Assembly: GCF_040436405.1 (NCBI RefSeq) | Contig: NZ_AP031575.1 | Location: 1,816,501 to 1,880,500, forward strand | DNA: 64,000 bases | Reading direction: 5' to 3' | Source: Marinomonas sp. THO17 | Lineage (GTDB): Bacteria > Pseudomonadota > Gammaproteobacteria > Pseudomonadales > Marinomonadaceae | In this document: positions 41,778-51,234 of the stretch, one piece after another | How the letters are laid out: the number at the start of each line of letters is the position of its first letter | How positions within the stretch are numbered: the stretch's first letter is position 1 | The notes under the pieces: generated by a model | Databases searched by the model: none | Told to the model about the DNA's origin: nothing | The model's input: the letters and a program-made list of their open reading frames with translations, nothing else | Translations under genes and position numbers: made by a program

Positions 41778-43637
41778 TTACTCATCATAGAAAGAGTTTA
41801 GGGTCGCAGGGCGAGCCAAGCCAGTTGGTAGACCTAACTCAATAGAACGAAACTCTTGAATGGTTTCTTTTGATAGCGCATTGACGTGTTGTTTATTACG
41901 TAAAATAGTTGGCTTAATAAACACCAGAAGGTTTTGTTTTGATTTTTCAGTTGAGGTACTTCTGAACAAAGGGCCAAAAAAGGGCAAATCCCCAAATACG
42001 GGCACTTTTTGTTTGATTTCAGTAACGTTATCTTTCATCAATCCACCAAGCACTATGGTTTGTTGATCTCCTGCAATCACTGTTGTTGTGACCTCTCGTT
42101 TGGTGGTGATCACTCCTAGGTCACTTTTTTCAGGAGAGGCAGCTTCGACGATTTGTGTGACATCCATTTTCACTTCATCTCCAGCATTAATGTGAGGCGT
42201 AACTTCCAATGTTAAGCCTATATCATGTCGCTTTGTGGTGACAAAAGCGTTACTCGAAGAATCTGCATAAGCACCCGTTTGAAATGGGCGCGTCTCACCT
42301 ACCAAAATCTTGGAGGTTTTATTGTCTAAGGTCATAATTTTAGGGGTAGACAATAAATTGGCATTAGAGTTACTTTCTATGGCTTGCAATATCCCTAAAA
42401 TATTAAAGCCGTTATTATCTGTTTGACCAAACCCGGCCGTTATACCAGGTGCTAGGGTGATATTGTCAGAGTCGGAATTCACTAAGCTGGAAATGGTTTG
42501 TCCCGCATTGGAAAAGTTGGTGCCCGCCGCAGGAGTGGATGAATTTTCCCTATCACCTATAATCCATTGAAAGCCAAACGCATCCGTACCATCCATAGTA
42601 ATCTCCACAATAATAGCTTCAATAAGCACTTGTGCACGTGGAATATCCAAGGCTTGAATGATGGGACGTAACTCCACCATAACATCAGGCTCAGAACTAA
42701 TCACGAGACGATTCATACTGACATCAGGCTTCACTATAGGGGCTTTTTTTTGAGTGCCTGAACTCGAATTGGTCTCATTGACTAGTAAACTGGAAATCAG
42801 CTCCGCTGTTTCCTTCGCATCTGCATATTGTAAAGGAATCACATGCAATCGATTAGTGCGTTGAGCTGGCTGATCTAAGCGTTTTATTAAACTTTCAATA
42901 TAGTCCAGGCTACTTGTTTGCCCTTTTAGAATGATCCTATTGGTACGCTCATCTGCAATTAACTTTGTCGTTGAACCATTGACATCATTGCGACTACTGG
43001 TCTCTTTTGAACCGGACAAATTATTTAAAAGGTTTAAAAGATCGCCAGCCCATGCATGGGTCAATGAAACAATACGAATTTCTCCTTCAGAAGTACTGTC
43101 TAAGCGTTCAATCAAACGTTCTAACTGCCGAATATTATCCGCATGATCACTGACAACCAGCGCGTTGATCGTTCCGATTGCTGCTAAATGACCGTATGGT
43201 GGCACTAAAGGACGAAGAATGGGAACCAGTTCAATGGCGGATGCACCTTTTAAAGGAAGCACTCGGGTGACTATTAAACCACTAAGAGCATCTCCTGACT
43301 CATCAAACATCAATCCGCTTTGTTTGCTACTGTCTTGCGGCACAATTTTTATGCCATTGGAAGTTTCCAAGGCTGCATACTTATGCACATTCAACACTGA
43401 AAACATCAGCTGTAGAACACCTTCTTTATCAAGTTCAGTATTGGCAATTACGGTGATTTTACCTTTGACTCTGGGGTCAAGGATAAAGTTCTTGCCTGTT
43501 ATTTCTGCAACCTGATTTAAGAAAGTACTAATGTCTGCCTGCTTTAGATTAATCTTCCAAGTTTGCGCAAACACAAAATAAGAACCAAAGATACAGACAA
43601 ATGTGAGCAATATCTTGAGAAAATAGAGAATTCGCAT
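41778..43637 (-). CDS. gspD: Type II secretion secretin GspD
   Basis: 619 residues with a signal peptide. N0 domain from residue 27 (INLKQADISTFLNQVAEITG), N1-N3 repeats with SLTHAWAGDLLNLLNNL and RLHVIPLQYADAKETAELI, then the secretin domain with VPVFGDLPFFGPLFRS. It forms the outer-membrane channel. No cognate pilotin (gspS) is evident in the window. Thirteen bases precede gspE. Confidence 0.97.
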   Translation of the reverse strand: MRILYFLKILLTFVCIFGSYFVFAQTWKINLKQADISTFLNQVAEITGKNFILDPRVKGKITVIANTELDKEGVLQLMFSVLNVHKYAALETSNGIKIVPQDSSKQSGLMFDESGDALSGLIVTRVLPLKGASAIELVPILRPLVPPYGHLAAIGTINALVVSDHADNIRQLERLIERLDSTSEGEIRIVSLTHAWAGDLLNLLNNLSGSKETSSRNDVNGSTTKLIADERTNRIILKGQTSSLDYIESLIKRLDQPAQRTNRLHVIPLQYADAKETAELISSLLVNETNSSSGTQKKAPIVKPDVSMNRLVISSEPDVMVELRPIIQALDIPRAQVLIEAIIVEITMDGTDAFGFQWIIGDRENSSTPAAGTNFSNAGQTISSLVNSDSDNITLAPGITAGFGQTDNNGFNILGILQAIESNSNANLLSTPKIMTLDNKTSKILVGETRPFQTGAYADSSSNAFVTTKRHDIGLTLEVTPHINAGDEVKMDVTQIVEAASPEKSDLGVITTKREVTTTVIAGDQQTIVLGGLMKDNVTEIKQKVPVFGDLPFFGPLFRSTSTEKSKQNLLVFIKPTILRNKQHVNALSKETIQEFRSIELGLPTGLARPATLNSFYDE

Positions 43638-43645
43638 CCTATCCC

Positions 43646-44527
43646 TTATTCAAAAGTGTATCTGAGTGAAACACGTTTTTGCGCTCTCACCACATCCACT
43701 CGTGCCTTTCCAAGTGAAATAACAGCTAACATAGCGTTGCTATTCATTAATAATGCTTTAATCGGCTGTCCATTTATAGACACAATTTGATCTCCTGATT
43801 GGAAGCCCGCAAAAGTCAGAGGACTTTCATCTTCCACTTGATAGGCTCTCGACATCTCAGACAAGCCCATTTTCTTTAATATATCCTGCGGTGTCGCTCT
43901 AAAAGCCGCAGCATACTCTTCTAACCTTACTTTACTAAAGTTATTTTTTTGTTGAGAAGGAATGACTTCATCGGATAATTGTGGGCCATTCTGGGTTGCT
44001 ATAAACAATGCTAAAACATCAGGGTTATCACTCGTAAAACGCAACTCTTCTTTTGTTTTCAACCCTTCTAAAATGACATGATCACTATATACTTCGACTA
44101 ACTTCATATCATTCAGCACAGTATCGCCAACTCTAAAGAGAGTTTCTTCATTTCTGTCAATCGTAATAGCAGCCATGGCTTGACTCGGTTGCGAAGAAGG
44201 AAAGGTACCATTAAGTGTCAAGTTTAACCCTGTCGGGATAACTTGTTTTTTGACTTGTTTTTTGACTTGCTTCGTTACCTTTTTCACCTGCTGTGGAGTC
44301 GCCCCAAAAAGTTTTCCCGAGAGAGATGGAAGCAACGCCTGTTCTCTGTACTCTGGTATAGGTATTTCAGGAAGAACAACAGGAGAAACCTCAAATACAT
44401 GAGTAAGCACTGAAAATGCGTCTTTCATTTGTTGACGTGAAGTCATGCCGCCATAGACGAGGGCAGCACTTAAACACAAGACAATAAAAGCACTCCATGT
44501 TTTTATACTCATATTTGACATGATCAA
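43646..44527 (-). CDS. gspC: Type II secretion protein GspC with PDZ domain
   Basis: 293 residues: a membrane helix near residue 15, a Pro-rich linker, a short Lys-Gln-Val repeat (KKVTKQVKKQVKKQV, about residues 82-98), the homology region (LTLNGTFPSSQPSQAMAAIT, RVGDTVLNDMKLVEV) and a C-terminal PDZ domain (TFAGFQSGDQIVSINGQPI). It links the inner-membrane platform to GspD and takes part in substrate choice. Confidence 0.93.
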   Translation of the reverse strand: MIMSNMSIKTWSAFIVLCLSAALVYGGMTSRQQMKDAFSVLTHVFEVSPVVLPEIPIPEYREQALLPSLSGKLFGATPQQVKKVTKQVKKQVKKQVIPTGLNLTLNGTFPSSQPSQAMAAITIDRNEETLFRVGDTVLNDMKLVEVYSDHVILEGLKTKEELRFTSDNPDVLALFIATQNGPQLSDEVIPSQQKNNFSKVRLEEYAAAFRATPQDILKKMGLSEMSRAYQVEDESPLTFAGFQSGDQIVSINGQPIKALLMNSNAMLAVISLGKARVDVVRAQKRVSLRYTFE

Positions 44528-44530
44528 CCT

Positions 44531-45160
44531 TTAATAAGACAAGGACACACCGATCTGAATGCCTTCCTGAATTGTCTCAAATTCCAATTCCCTAGAAACA
44601 AACCCATCATACCGATAAAAAGCAAAGAGATTAACATGAGAGTGGGGGCGATAATTGACCCCGAGTGATGCATTCATTTCCATAAATTCACTATTTTCAT
44701 AATCCATTGACAGCCAAGTGAGTCGATATCCGCTATCAAGATACCAAGACAAATCACCTACAATAGGGAAGTATGCTCCAATTCCCAAATCGATCCCTGT
44801 TCTTTCATATTGCAAGAGTTCCGTTTTACTTATCCCTAAGGACACTCTTGCTCCATAAATACTTTTTTCTTGCGCCAGCTGCAAAGCCATTATCCCTACA
44901 CCTATAATGTCGCCATCTGGTGTCAATGTGTCTTGGCTAAAATACAGCCCGCCGAAACTATTCTGATTCACATCTCGCTCTAATCCAAGCGCAACCAGCG
45001 TGTGTTCCGAGTCTTTGTCTCCTTTTGAATATTCTAAAAACCAAGTTGGAGGGATATATTCCACATCATTATTTTGAGTTTCATTATCAGCCCAAACAAC
45101 AGATACAGCAAAAAAAGTTAACAGACAAAACAGTAATAACGATTTAAGACTATAATGCAT
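44531..45160 (-). CDS. Outer-membrane beta-barrel protein heading the gsp operon
   Basis: 209 residues with a signal peptide (LLLFCLLTFFAVSVVWA). The mature part is a succession of amphipathic strands ending in an aromatic/Tyr C-terminus (IQIGVSLSY), typical of a small outer-membrane barrel; it looks YfaZ-like. It is three bases upstream of gspC and so is cotranscribed with the secretion genes. Whether it takes part in secretion is unknown. Confidence 0.7.
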   Translation of the reverse strand: MHYSLKSLLLFCLLTFFAVSVVWADNETQNNDVEYIPPTWFLEYSKGDKDSEHTLVALGLERDVNQNSFGGLYFSQDTLTPDGDIIGVGIMALQLAQEKSIYGARVSLGISKTELLQYERTGIDLGIGAYFPIVGDLSWYLDSGYRLTWLSMDYENSEFMEMNASLGVNYRPHSHVNLFAFYRYDGFVSRELEFETIQEGIQIGVSLSY

Positions 45161-45320
45161 CCATACTCCAGCAATTTATCATCTACTATCTTATCCGCAA
45201 AGATCTAACTTTTGTCAGAACTCAGATACACAACTATTCATAGATAATAAGATCAAGCTGAGTAAGAGTGAAGTAAACTTTATAAATTGCATTAAGGCTT
45301 TTCCACCTGCCAGTTAGATC

Positions 45321-46151
45321 CTAGGACTCAGATTTAAACAGGTGAACATCCATCTGTGGGTAAGGAATACCCACGCCCTTTTCATCAAAGGCGTATTTTA
45401 TCTGCTCTAACAGATCAGCCCTTACATCCCAATAGTCAGCAGACGCTACCCAAGGGCGCAAGTTAAAATTCACGGAACTGTCTGCCAATTCTGCAACGGC
45501 AATCACACAAGCAGGGTCTTTCAGAATACGCTCATCTGCGTTCACAATATCTTCCATGATTTGCTTAGACAAACGAATATCCGCGTCGTAGCTGATACCA
45601 ATCACCAAGTCTAAGCGACGAGTAGGCTCGCGTGAAAAGTTAACAATGGATCCGTTCATAATGGATGAGTTCGGCACAATAATCACACGATTATCCGGAG
45701 TTTTTAGGTGGGTGTGAAAGAGCTCGATGCGATTTACCGTACCCATCTGCCCCCCAGCATCGACAAAATCGCCTGAACGGAAAGGACGCAATAAAATAAT
45801 CAACACACCAGACGCGAAATTCGACAAAGAACCTTGTAACGCCAGCCCCACAGCCAGGCCTGCCGCACCCAAAATGGCAATGAAAGAGGTGGTTTCAACA
45901 CCAATTTGCCCCAGTACCATGAGCACTACACCGGCAAACATTAGGGCATATAAAATACTCGATGCAAATCCCGCAACCGCTTGATCAACCGACGATTTCA
46001 ACAAACGATTTTCACACCAATTCGCTATCTTTGCGGCAATGAATTTACCAACAAAAAATATGACCAGTCCAACAGCCAGATTGATCGCACTATCGATCAA
46101 CCAAGGCGCCCACTCAACACTCTGATCAAATAACTCCTGAATGTCGTTCAT
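45321..46151 (-). CDS. Small-conductance mechanosensitive channel (MscS family)
   Basis: 276 residues with three N-terminal membrane helices; the third is the pore helix with AILGAAGLAVGLALQGSLSN and FASGVLIILLRPFRSGD. The cytoplasmic beta and cage domains follow (VNRIELFHTHLKTPDNRVIIVPN). It should release solutes on osmotic downshock. Length is close to E. coli MscS. Confidence 0.95.
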   Translation of the reverse strand: MNDIQELFDQSVEWAPWLIDSAINLAVGLVIFFVGKFIAAKIANWCENRLLKSSVDQAVAGFASSILYALMFAGVVLMVLGQIGVETTSFIAILGAAGLAVGLALQGSLSNFASGVLIILLRPFRSGDFVDAGGQMGTVNRIELFHTHLKTPDNRVIIVPNSSIMNGSIVNFSREPTRRLDLVIGISYDADIRLSKQIMEDIVNADERILKDPACVIAVAELADSSVNFNLRPWVASADYWDVRADLLEQIKYAFDEKGVGIPYPQMDVHLFKSES

Positions 46152-46179
46152 AGCTTACACCCTATCCTTCATAAAAAAG

Positions 46180-46551
46180 TCAGACGAAATAATCCGTCTT
46201 ATGCTGCCATTCATCTAACAATTTTTCTAACGCTTTCCTTCCTTCTTTACTAAAAGAAACACAAGCACGTCCATTCACGGACTTAGTTCCCAAGACAGCC
46301 ATTTCATCAAGCCAACAGCACTCTTCTCTAAGGGCTTCTAAATTGTCGTTATCTCGGATACTCATACCAATAAAGGCGTGCCATTCAAACTCAGGCAAAT
46401 TGCCTTGCAAAGCTTTCTCTAGCATAGCAACGCAGTCTGCCTGACTGATGCGATAATAGGGCATTTTGGATTGATGACGAATGAAAAATATCATCAACCC
46501 CATTAGTAAAATAAAAAGAATGAGAGCGGAGAGGATAAGTTCAAGCATCAT
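46180..46551 (-). CDS. Small membrane-anchored protein, unknown function
   Basis: 123 residues with one N-terminal membrane helix (LILSALILFILLMGLMIFFI) and a soluble domain (FEWHAFIGMSIRDNDNLEAL, CCWLDEMAVLG). I do not recognise a family. Its start overlaps the stop of the DUF2489 gene by four bases, so the two are coupled and may act together at the inner membrane. Confidence 0.75.
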   Translation of the reverse strand: MMLELILSALILFILLMGLMIFFIRHQSKMPYYRISQADCVAMLEKALQGNLPEFEWHAFIGMSIRDNDNLEALREECCWLDEMAVLGTKSVNGRACVSFSKEGRKALEKLLDEWQHKTDYFV

Positions 46552-47009
46552 TCGGAAAAGTCATAGGCCAACAAGGAAGCTTTGGCTTGCTGCAAGGCAT
46601 CAGCATAATCTTTTTCATAGGTTTCCATTTCTTTCTGAAAATTACGCTTCGCCTGTTTTGGCAAGGTACGCCATTGATCGTGAGTCGGAATGTGTTCTGT
46701 TTTCGCGGTGATATCGTAAATCACCGAGATAGCATCATGTGATGATAAATCCATACTCAATCTGTCCAGCAAATGCTTGACTCGAATACAGGTCTCTACC
46801 CAACTCACTTCATCCGTGCCCGCCACTTTTAGCAATACCTGAATACTGTCGATGGCTTTTTGACGCTCTTCTTGATAACGCGCCTCGCCTGCTTTGATTC
46901 TTTCCTCACGCTGCTTATTGGCCTTCAACTGTTGGCGAATAAACCAGATTGAAATCGCCATCACCACCAAAGATACCAACAAGACCCCAAAAAATACCGT
47001 CAACGACAT
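46548..47009 (-). CDS. DUF2489-family membrane protein
   Basis: 153 residues: one N-terminal membrane helix (GVLLVSLVVMAISIWFI), a charged coiled stretch, then a helical domain with CIRVKHLLDRLSMDL and HIPTHDQWRTLPKQAKRNFQ, which match the DUF2489 pattern. Function unknown. First of a coupled two-gene unit. Confidence 0.8.
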   Translation of the reverse strand: MSLTVFFGVLLVSLVVMAISIWFIRQQLKANKQREERIKAGEARYQEERQKAIDSIQVLLKVAGTDEVSWVETCIRVKHLLDRLSMDLSSHDAISVIYDITAKTEHIPTHDQWRTLPKQAKRNFQKEMETYEKDYADALQQAKASLLAYDFSE

Positions 47010-47086
47010 AAGTTTCTCACTTTTCTATAACCAGAAGCTTGCCAAGCTGAATTCTTCAATAAAAACATTTTTACTCATTAAAACCG

Positions 47087-47887
47087 CTACAATGTGGCCA
47101 GCAAAGACTCATATAATTCTGGTGTAGCCACCAATAAGGCTTCACCACTGATAACTTCTGGCCAGTGGTCAAGCATTGGTAAAAAATGCCCAACTCTGGC
47201 TCCAGCCTCTTCTGCGATTAACGCGCCTGCCGCCATATCCCAAGGCTTCACACTTTCGTAATAGGCATCCAATCGACCAGCCGCAACCCAACATAAGTCC
47301 AGTGCCGCCGAACCGTTGCGACGCACATCCTGACAAACAGCTAATACCCGAGACAAACGCTCAATCAATTCAGGCAAAGCATCTTTTTGATATGGAAAGC
47401 CCGTCGCCACTAGAGCATTGCGTAACTGCAAAGCATGAGAAACCTGGATTGGTTGCTCATTACAAAAGGCACCACCATTTTTGACCGCATAATAGGTTTC
47501 TTGCAGAAAGGGCGCATGCACCACGCCTAATATACGCTGTGAACCAATAAACAGACCAATGGACACTGCCACATGCTTGTGCCCATGAGCAAAGTTTACC
47601 GTGCCATCAATAGGGTCGATCACCCAAACCACTTGCTCTTCTGCCAGAGAATCAAACGATACATCCGGAAAGGTTTCTTCCGACAATATGGTATGCTGCG
47701 GATAACGAGTTTGTATTTGCGCGCACAAATAAGCATCAACTGCCACATCGGTGGAAGTCACCAGCTCATGATGTAATTTATAATCACGCTCAAAACTGGC
47801 TGTTTGTCGTGCCTCTAAAATCATACTGCCAGCTTGTATCGCTATTTTTTTAGCAAAAGCCAACCAATCGTGATATTTCGAGGACAT
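47087..47887 (-). CDS. Inositol monophosphatase-family phosphatase
   Basis: 266 residues with the IMPase metal-binding motifs: SEETFP, VWVIDPIDGTVNFAHG and the C-terminal KPWDMAAGALIAEEAG. Family members dephosphorylate inositol phosphate or related sugar or nucleotide phosphates in the cytoplasm with magnesium. It could be SuhB, but the sequence alone does not separate SuhB from other members of the family. Confidence 0.9.
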   Translation of the reverse strand: MSSKYHDWLAFAKKIAIQAGSMILEARQTASFERDYKLHHELVTSTDVAVDAYLCAQIQTRYPQHTILSEETFPDVSFDSLAEEQVVWVIDPIDGTVNFAHGHKHVAVSIGLFIGSQRILGVVHAPFLQETYYAVKNGGAFCNEQPIQVSHALQLRNALVATGFPYQKDALPELIERLSRVLAVCQDVRRNGSAALDLCWVAAGRLDAYYESVKPWDMAAGALIAEEAGARVGHFLPMLDHWPEVISGEALLVATPELYESLLATL

Positions 47888-47918
47888 GACTCTTCTCCTT
47901 TTCTAAATTACACAAGTG

Positions 47919-48587
47919 TTAAGCTAAACGCTCATTGAGCCAAGCTGAAATATCTGTCACTTGTTCAGGACAAACTGCATGCGGCATAGGGTAACTTTGA
48001 TACCTTACCTCATACCCCTTGGCTGAGAGTAATTGTTCCGCCTGCACTCCTAAACTTGGTGCGACAATCGGATCTTGACTACCGTGATGGATAAGAATCG
48101 GCGTTTTGCCGTTTGGACAAAACTGTGCTGAGGTAATATTTTCATGATTCACTAGATAAGTTGATAGGGCCATAACACCTGCAAGTTTATGTGGCGTATG
48201 CAAAGCAACCTGATAAGCAATGACGCCACCTTGGGAAAAGCCCGCCAAAACAATTCGATCTGTTGCAATACCTTTGCTGATCTGATCTTCAATCAAGTCT
48301 TCAATTTGTTGAGCCGACTCGTGGATATTTTCCATATCGACTTTGCGCTCTAAAGTCATTTCCAAAATGTCATACCAAGCACGCATTTCCATTCCACCAT
48401 TAATAGTGACAGGACGGTGTGGTGCATGGGGAAACACAAAACGCACCTGCAAACCTTGCTTTAAGGTTAAGGCAGGTACCAAAGCTTCAAAATCATGGCC
48501 ATCTGCACCCAAACCATGCAACCAGATAATGGCTGCATCCGGATTCGCGCCAGTTTCTACCTCTACTAGGGGTAACAAATCAGACAT
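47919..48587 (-). CDS. Carboxylesterase/phospholipase-family alpha/beta hydrolase
   Basis: 222 residues from ATG 48587 (MSDLLPLVEVETG); a start at 48683 would add a 32-residue tail that runs through the upstream terminator. The nucleophile elbow is VLAGFSQGGVIAYQ (GxSxG), the oxyanion region AAIIWLHGLGADGHDF, the Asp is in SQDPIV and the His in PMPHAV. It belongs to the EstB/acyl-protein-thioesterase-like group and should hydrolyse short esters in the cytoplasm. Confidence 0.92.
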   Translation of the reverse strand: MSDLLPLVEVETGANPDAAIIWLHGLGADGHDFEALVPALTLKQGLQVRFVFPHAPHRPVTINGGMEMRAWYDILEMTLERKVDMENIHESAQQIEDLIEDQISKGIATDRIVLAGFSQGGVIAYQVALHTPHKLAGVMALSTYLVNHENITSAQFCPNGKTPILIHHGSQDPIVAPSLGVQAEQLLSAKGYEVRYQSYPMPHAVCPEQVTDISAWLNERLA

Positions 48588-48623
48588 TTTTCTCTCTCTT
48601 TCTGTTAATTCTAATGTACCAGT

Positions 48624-48657
48624 CAAAAAAAAGGCTATTACCAAGCGGCAATAGCCT
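48624..48657 (-). terminator. Rho-independent terminator after the glycerate-kinase-like gene
   Basis: An 8-bp stem (48632-48639 with 48650-48657) followed on the minus strand by eight Ts. It separates the dinB/kinase transcript from the esterase. Confidence 0.85.
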
Positions 48658-48694
48658 ATCATATTGTGGTTTTTCGTGGTCATTTAAAGATCGA

Positions 48695-49675
48695 TTAATG
48701 CTCCGTAGGATACTTCACTTCTAGTACAGATTGGGATTCATCCAGTCGCATTAACACATCGACTCGTTCCGGCATAACAGATAACAAGTGACGTGTAAGA
48801 CGCTCGTAATATTGCATAAAACCCTTCAACTCTTCAGCAGACATGACTTTTAAATCTAAGGTGTCCAAAACACCGCCATGAATATCATACAAATGCGCTT
48901 CTAATAAACGCTCTTGCTTATTACGCCATTCATAAATTACATCGTAATTTGGGGCCTGCATCCATACCATCAAATCAATCATATTGAAAAGAGTATGGTA
49001 ATCATCCGCCAACAAGTCATTCACCTTACTACGCCAAACACCATCAGCGTCTTTCTCTTGTTCTAAACCATTAATTGGCGCACTCAAATCTTGTTTCATT
49101 ACGGGCGAACCAACACACCAACCTTCAAATAAAATAACATCAATTGGCCCCTGCACCTCCTGCCACAAATGTACTGCTTTCCTATCATCAAGGGATTTAT
49201 CAAAACGAGGGAATTTCATGACCTCACCGTCTTTAAGCTGCTTAGCCCTTTCAAATAAACTGATTGCTAAATTCACATCATGAGTACCTGGCACCCCCCG
49301 CACCTTAAATAAAGGGGAATACTGTTCGGCGAATTTCAAACGGTCTTGTCGACTGCTATACAAATCATCCAAACTGATGACCACAGCATTCAATTCAAAT
49401 CCCTTAATCAAGATACGGCTGACCACATTGGCAAAGGTGGTTTTGCCACAACCCTGAGGCCCAGATAGTCCAAGTATTAATGGGCCCTCATTATTACCAA
49501 GTTTGCTGCTTAACCAATTCGCAAAAGGTAGATACAAAGAGTCAATTTGATCGGCCAGATCTGCTTCAGCATATAAGCTATGAAGGGTCTGCTCCACTTC
49601 AAATCTCAATCGATGAGATAAGGGGTCGGGCAAATTCGAACGATCAATTTCTGAACGTCTATCTTGCTTCCACAT
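48695..49675 (-). CDS. P-loop kinase, D-glycerate 3-kinase-like
   Basis: 326 residues from ATG 49675 (MWKQDRRSEIDRSNL), preceded by GGAGG; the upstream extension overlaps hydrophobic non-family sequence. Walker A GLSGPQGCGKTTFAN is near residue 82, followed by VVISLDDLYSSRQDR, KFPRFDKSLDD and ILFEGWCVG, the pattern of the plant/bacterial glycerate 3-kinase (YggC-like) family. It would phosphorylate D-glycerate or a related small substrate using ATP. Confidence 0.85.
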   Translation of the reverse strand: MWKQDRRSEIDRSNLPDPLSHRLRFEVEQTLHSLYAEADLADQIDSLYLPFANWLSSKLGNNEGPLILGLSGPQGCGKTTFANVVSRILIKGFELNAVVISLDDLYSSRQDRLKFAEQYSPLFKVRGVPGTHDVNLAISLFERAKQLKDGEVMKFPRFDKSLDDRKAVHLWQEVQGPIDVILFEGWCVGSPVMKQDLSAPINGLEQEKDADGVWRSKVNDLLADDYHTLFNMIDLMVWMQAPNYDVIYEWRNKQERLLEAHLYDIHGGVLDTLDLKVMSAEELKGFMQYYERLTRHLLSVMPERVDVLMRLDESQSVLEVKYPTEH

Positions 49676-49783
49676 AATCAATACCTCCAACAACAGAGTG
49701 AAACAAAACAAGAATCCGCTTTGTTTCCGAGTTATGATTATAGACAGAGAAAGACGGAATTGTTTGTTTTTTAACCACCCCAA

Positions 49784-50848
49784 TTATTCAAAAGGCAAAA
49801 GTAATTGCGCTGGTGCAGGGTTAACCAAACGAAAGCCCACTCCAATTAACCGCACTGGACGCTGCACTCTCGCATAAGCCTGTTCTAGTAAGACAACAAA
49901 CACTTCGTCTGATAATTTCTTTTGAATGGGTTGTTCTATGGTGGTTTGCTTAAAGTCATCAAACTTAAGCTTGAGATAATATTTGTGCAAACGCGACTCA
50001 TAACCTCGCCCTTGCATCCGCTTATGTAAACTGCTCAATAACTCTGGCAATACCGACCGACAAATGTGAAGTCCTTTTAGATCCTCAGAGAAAGTATGCT
50101 CCACAGAAATACTTTTACGCTCTCTTGAAACCTGCACAGGTCGATCGTCAATACCTTTAGCAAACTGAGACAAACGAAACGCCATGCTACCAAAACGTTT
50201 TTGCAACAATGCAAAGTCAACCTTTTGCAGATCTGCACAGGTAAAAACGTCCAAAGCGGCCAGTTTGTCTTGCGCCACTTTACCAATACCCGAAATGCAT
50301 TTAACTGGAATCTTGGCAACAAATTCGTCTTGATCATCTGGCGAGACCAAGGTTAATCCATCTGGCTTATCCCAATCGCTGGCAACTTTTGCGATGAATT
50401 TATTCGTTGCCACACCTGCGGATACTGTTATTCCTACTGTGTCATAAATTTCACGTCGAATTTCTTGTGCAATCAAAGTCGCACTGCCCTGAAATAACTC
50501 TGAATCCGTGACATCCAAATAGGCCTCGTCCAAAGACAAGGGTTCGATTAAATGGGTATAACGACGAAAAATCTCATGCATTTGCTGCGAAGCTAAACGA
50601 TAAGCCTGCATTCGCCCTGGTAAAATCAATAAATCAGGACACAAGCGTTTTGCAATAGCCACTGGCATGGCGGAACGAACACCAAAAGCTCGAGCGGGAT
50701 AATTGGCTGTCGACAATACACTGCGCCTTTCAGCAGAACCCCCTATCGCCATGGGACGATCTTGCAAAGAAGGATCATCTCGCATCTCTATCGCAGCATA
50801 AAAACAATCCGCATCTATGTGAATAATTTTTCGGGTCAAGTGAGACAT
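49784..50848 (-). CDS. dinB: DNA polymerase IV (Y family)
   Basis: 354 residues beginning MSHLTRKIIHIDADCFYAAIE, with the catalytic YLDVTDSE-type motif (LSLDEAYLDVT), helix-hairpin-helix VKCISGIGKVAQDKL and a little-finger domain. The C-terminus ends QLLLPFE, a good beta-clamp-binding motif. It copies past damaged bases at the cost of errors. A LexA box lies just upstream, so it is SOS induced. Confidence 0.96.
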   Translation of the reverse strand: MSHLTRKIIHIDADCFYAAIEMRDDPSLQDRPMAIGGSAERRSVLSTANYPARAFGVRSAMPVAIAKRLCPDLLILPGRMQAYRLASQQMHEIFRRYTHLIEPLSLDEAYLDVTDSELFQGSATLIAQEIRREIYDTVGITVSAGVATNKFIAKVASDWDKPDGLTLVSPDDQDEFVAKIPVKCISGIGKVAQDKLAALDVFTCADLQKVDFALLQKRFGSMAFRLSQFAKGIDDRPVQVSRERKSISVEHTFSEDLKGLHICRSVLPELLSSLHKRMQGRGYESRLHKYYLKLKFDDFKQTTIEQPIQKKLSDEVFVVLLEQAYARVQRPVRLIGVGFRLVNPAPAQLLLPFE

Positions 50849-50863
50849 GAATTAAGACCAAAA

Positions 50864-50883
50864 TACTGTATATAAAAACAGTA
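50864..50883 (-). promoter_or_regulatory. LexA (SOS) box upstream of dinB
   Basis: The 20 bases TACTGTATATAAAAACAGTA fit the gammaproteobacterial consensus TACTGTATATATATACAGTA closely, including both CTGT/ACAG half-sites with eight bases between. It sits 16 bases before the dinB start, placing it over the promoter. Confidence 0.9.
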
Positions 50884-51234
50884 TATATCGACCTATTAGG
50901 CTTCTCAATTGTAAATTTTCCAATCTCAAAGATAAGAATTGATAGACTTTACCCATGTTATTGGAGAACAAAAGGGTAAACAAAAAATGTCCCAATAGTG
51001 AGTAAAGGCATTTTTATTATATAAAACAAAGAAAATTGCCTATTAAAGACGTTATAAATAGACGCTAGCACATAAAATAGTTTACATTTTAGGCATAGGA
51101 AAAATATCTCTGATGAAGTATTTCATTTATGTGTGAAACTCAGGGGTATGGCTTTGTTGTCCTACCACGCACTTAAGAAAAATAAGACGAGGTCGACAAT
51201 AAAGAGATGAGAATCGCACACAAAGGGCACCGTC
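50884..51234. other. Intergenic region between dinB and flgP
   Basis: AT-rich, no gene supported. It must contain the flgP promoter; I looked for sigma-54 and sigma-28 promoter patterns and found no convincing match. Confidence 0.4.
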
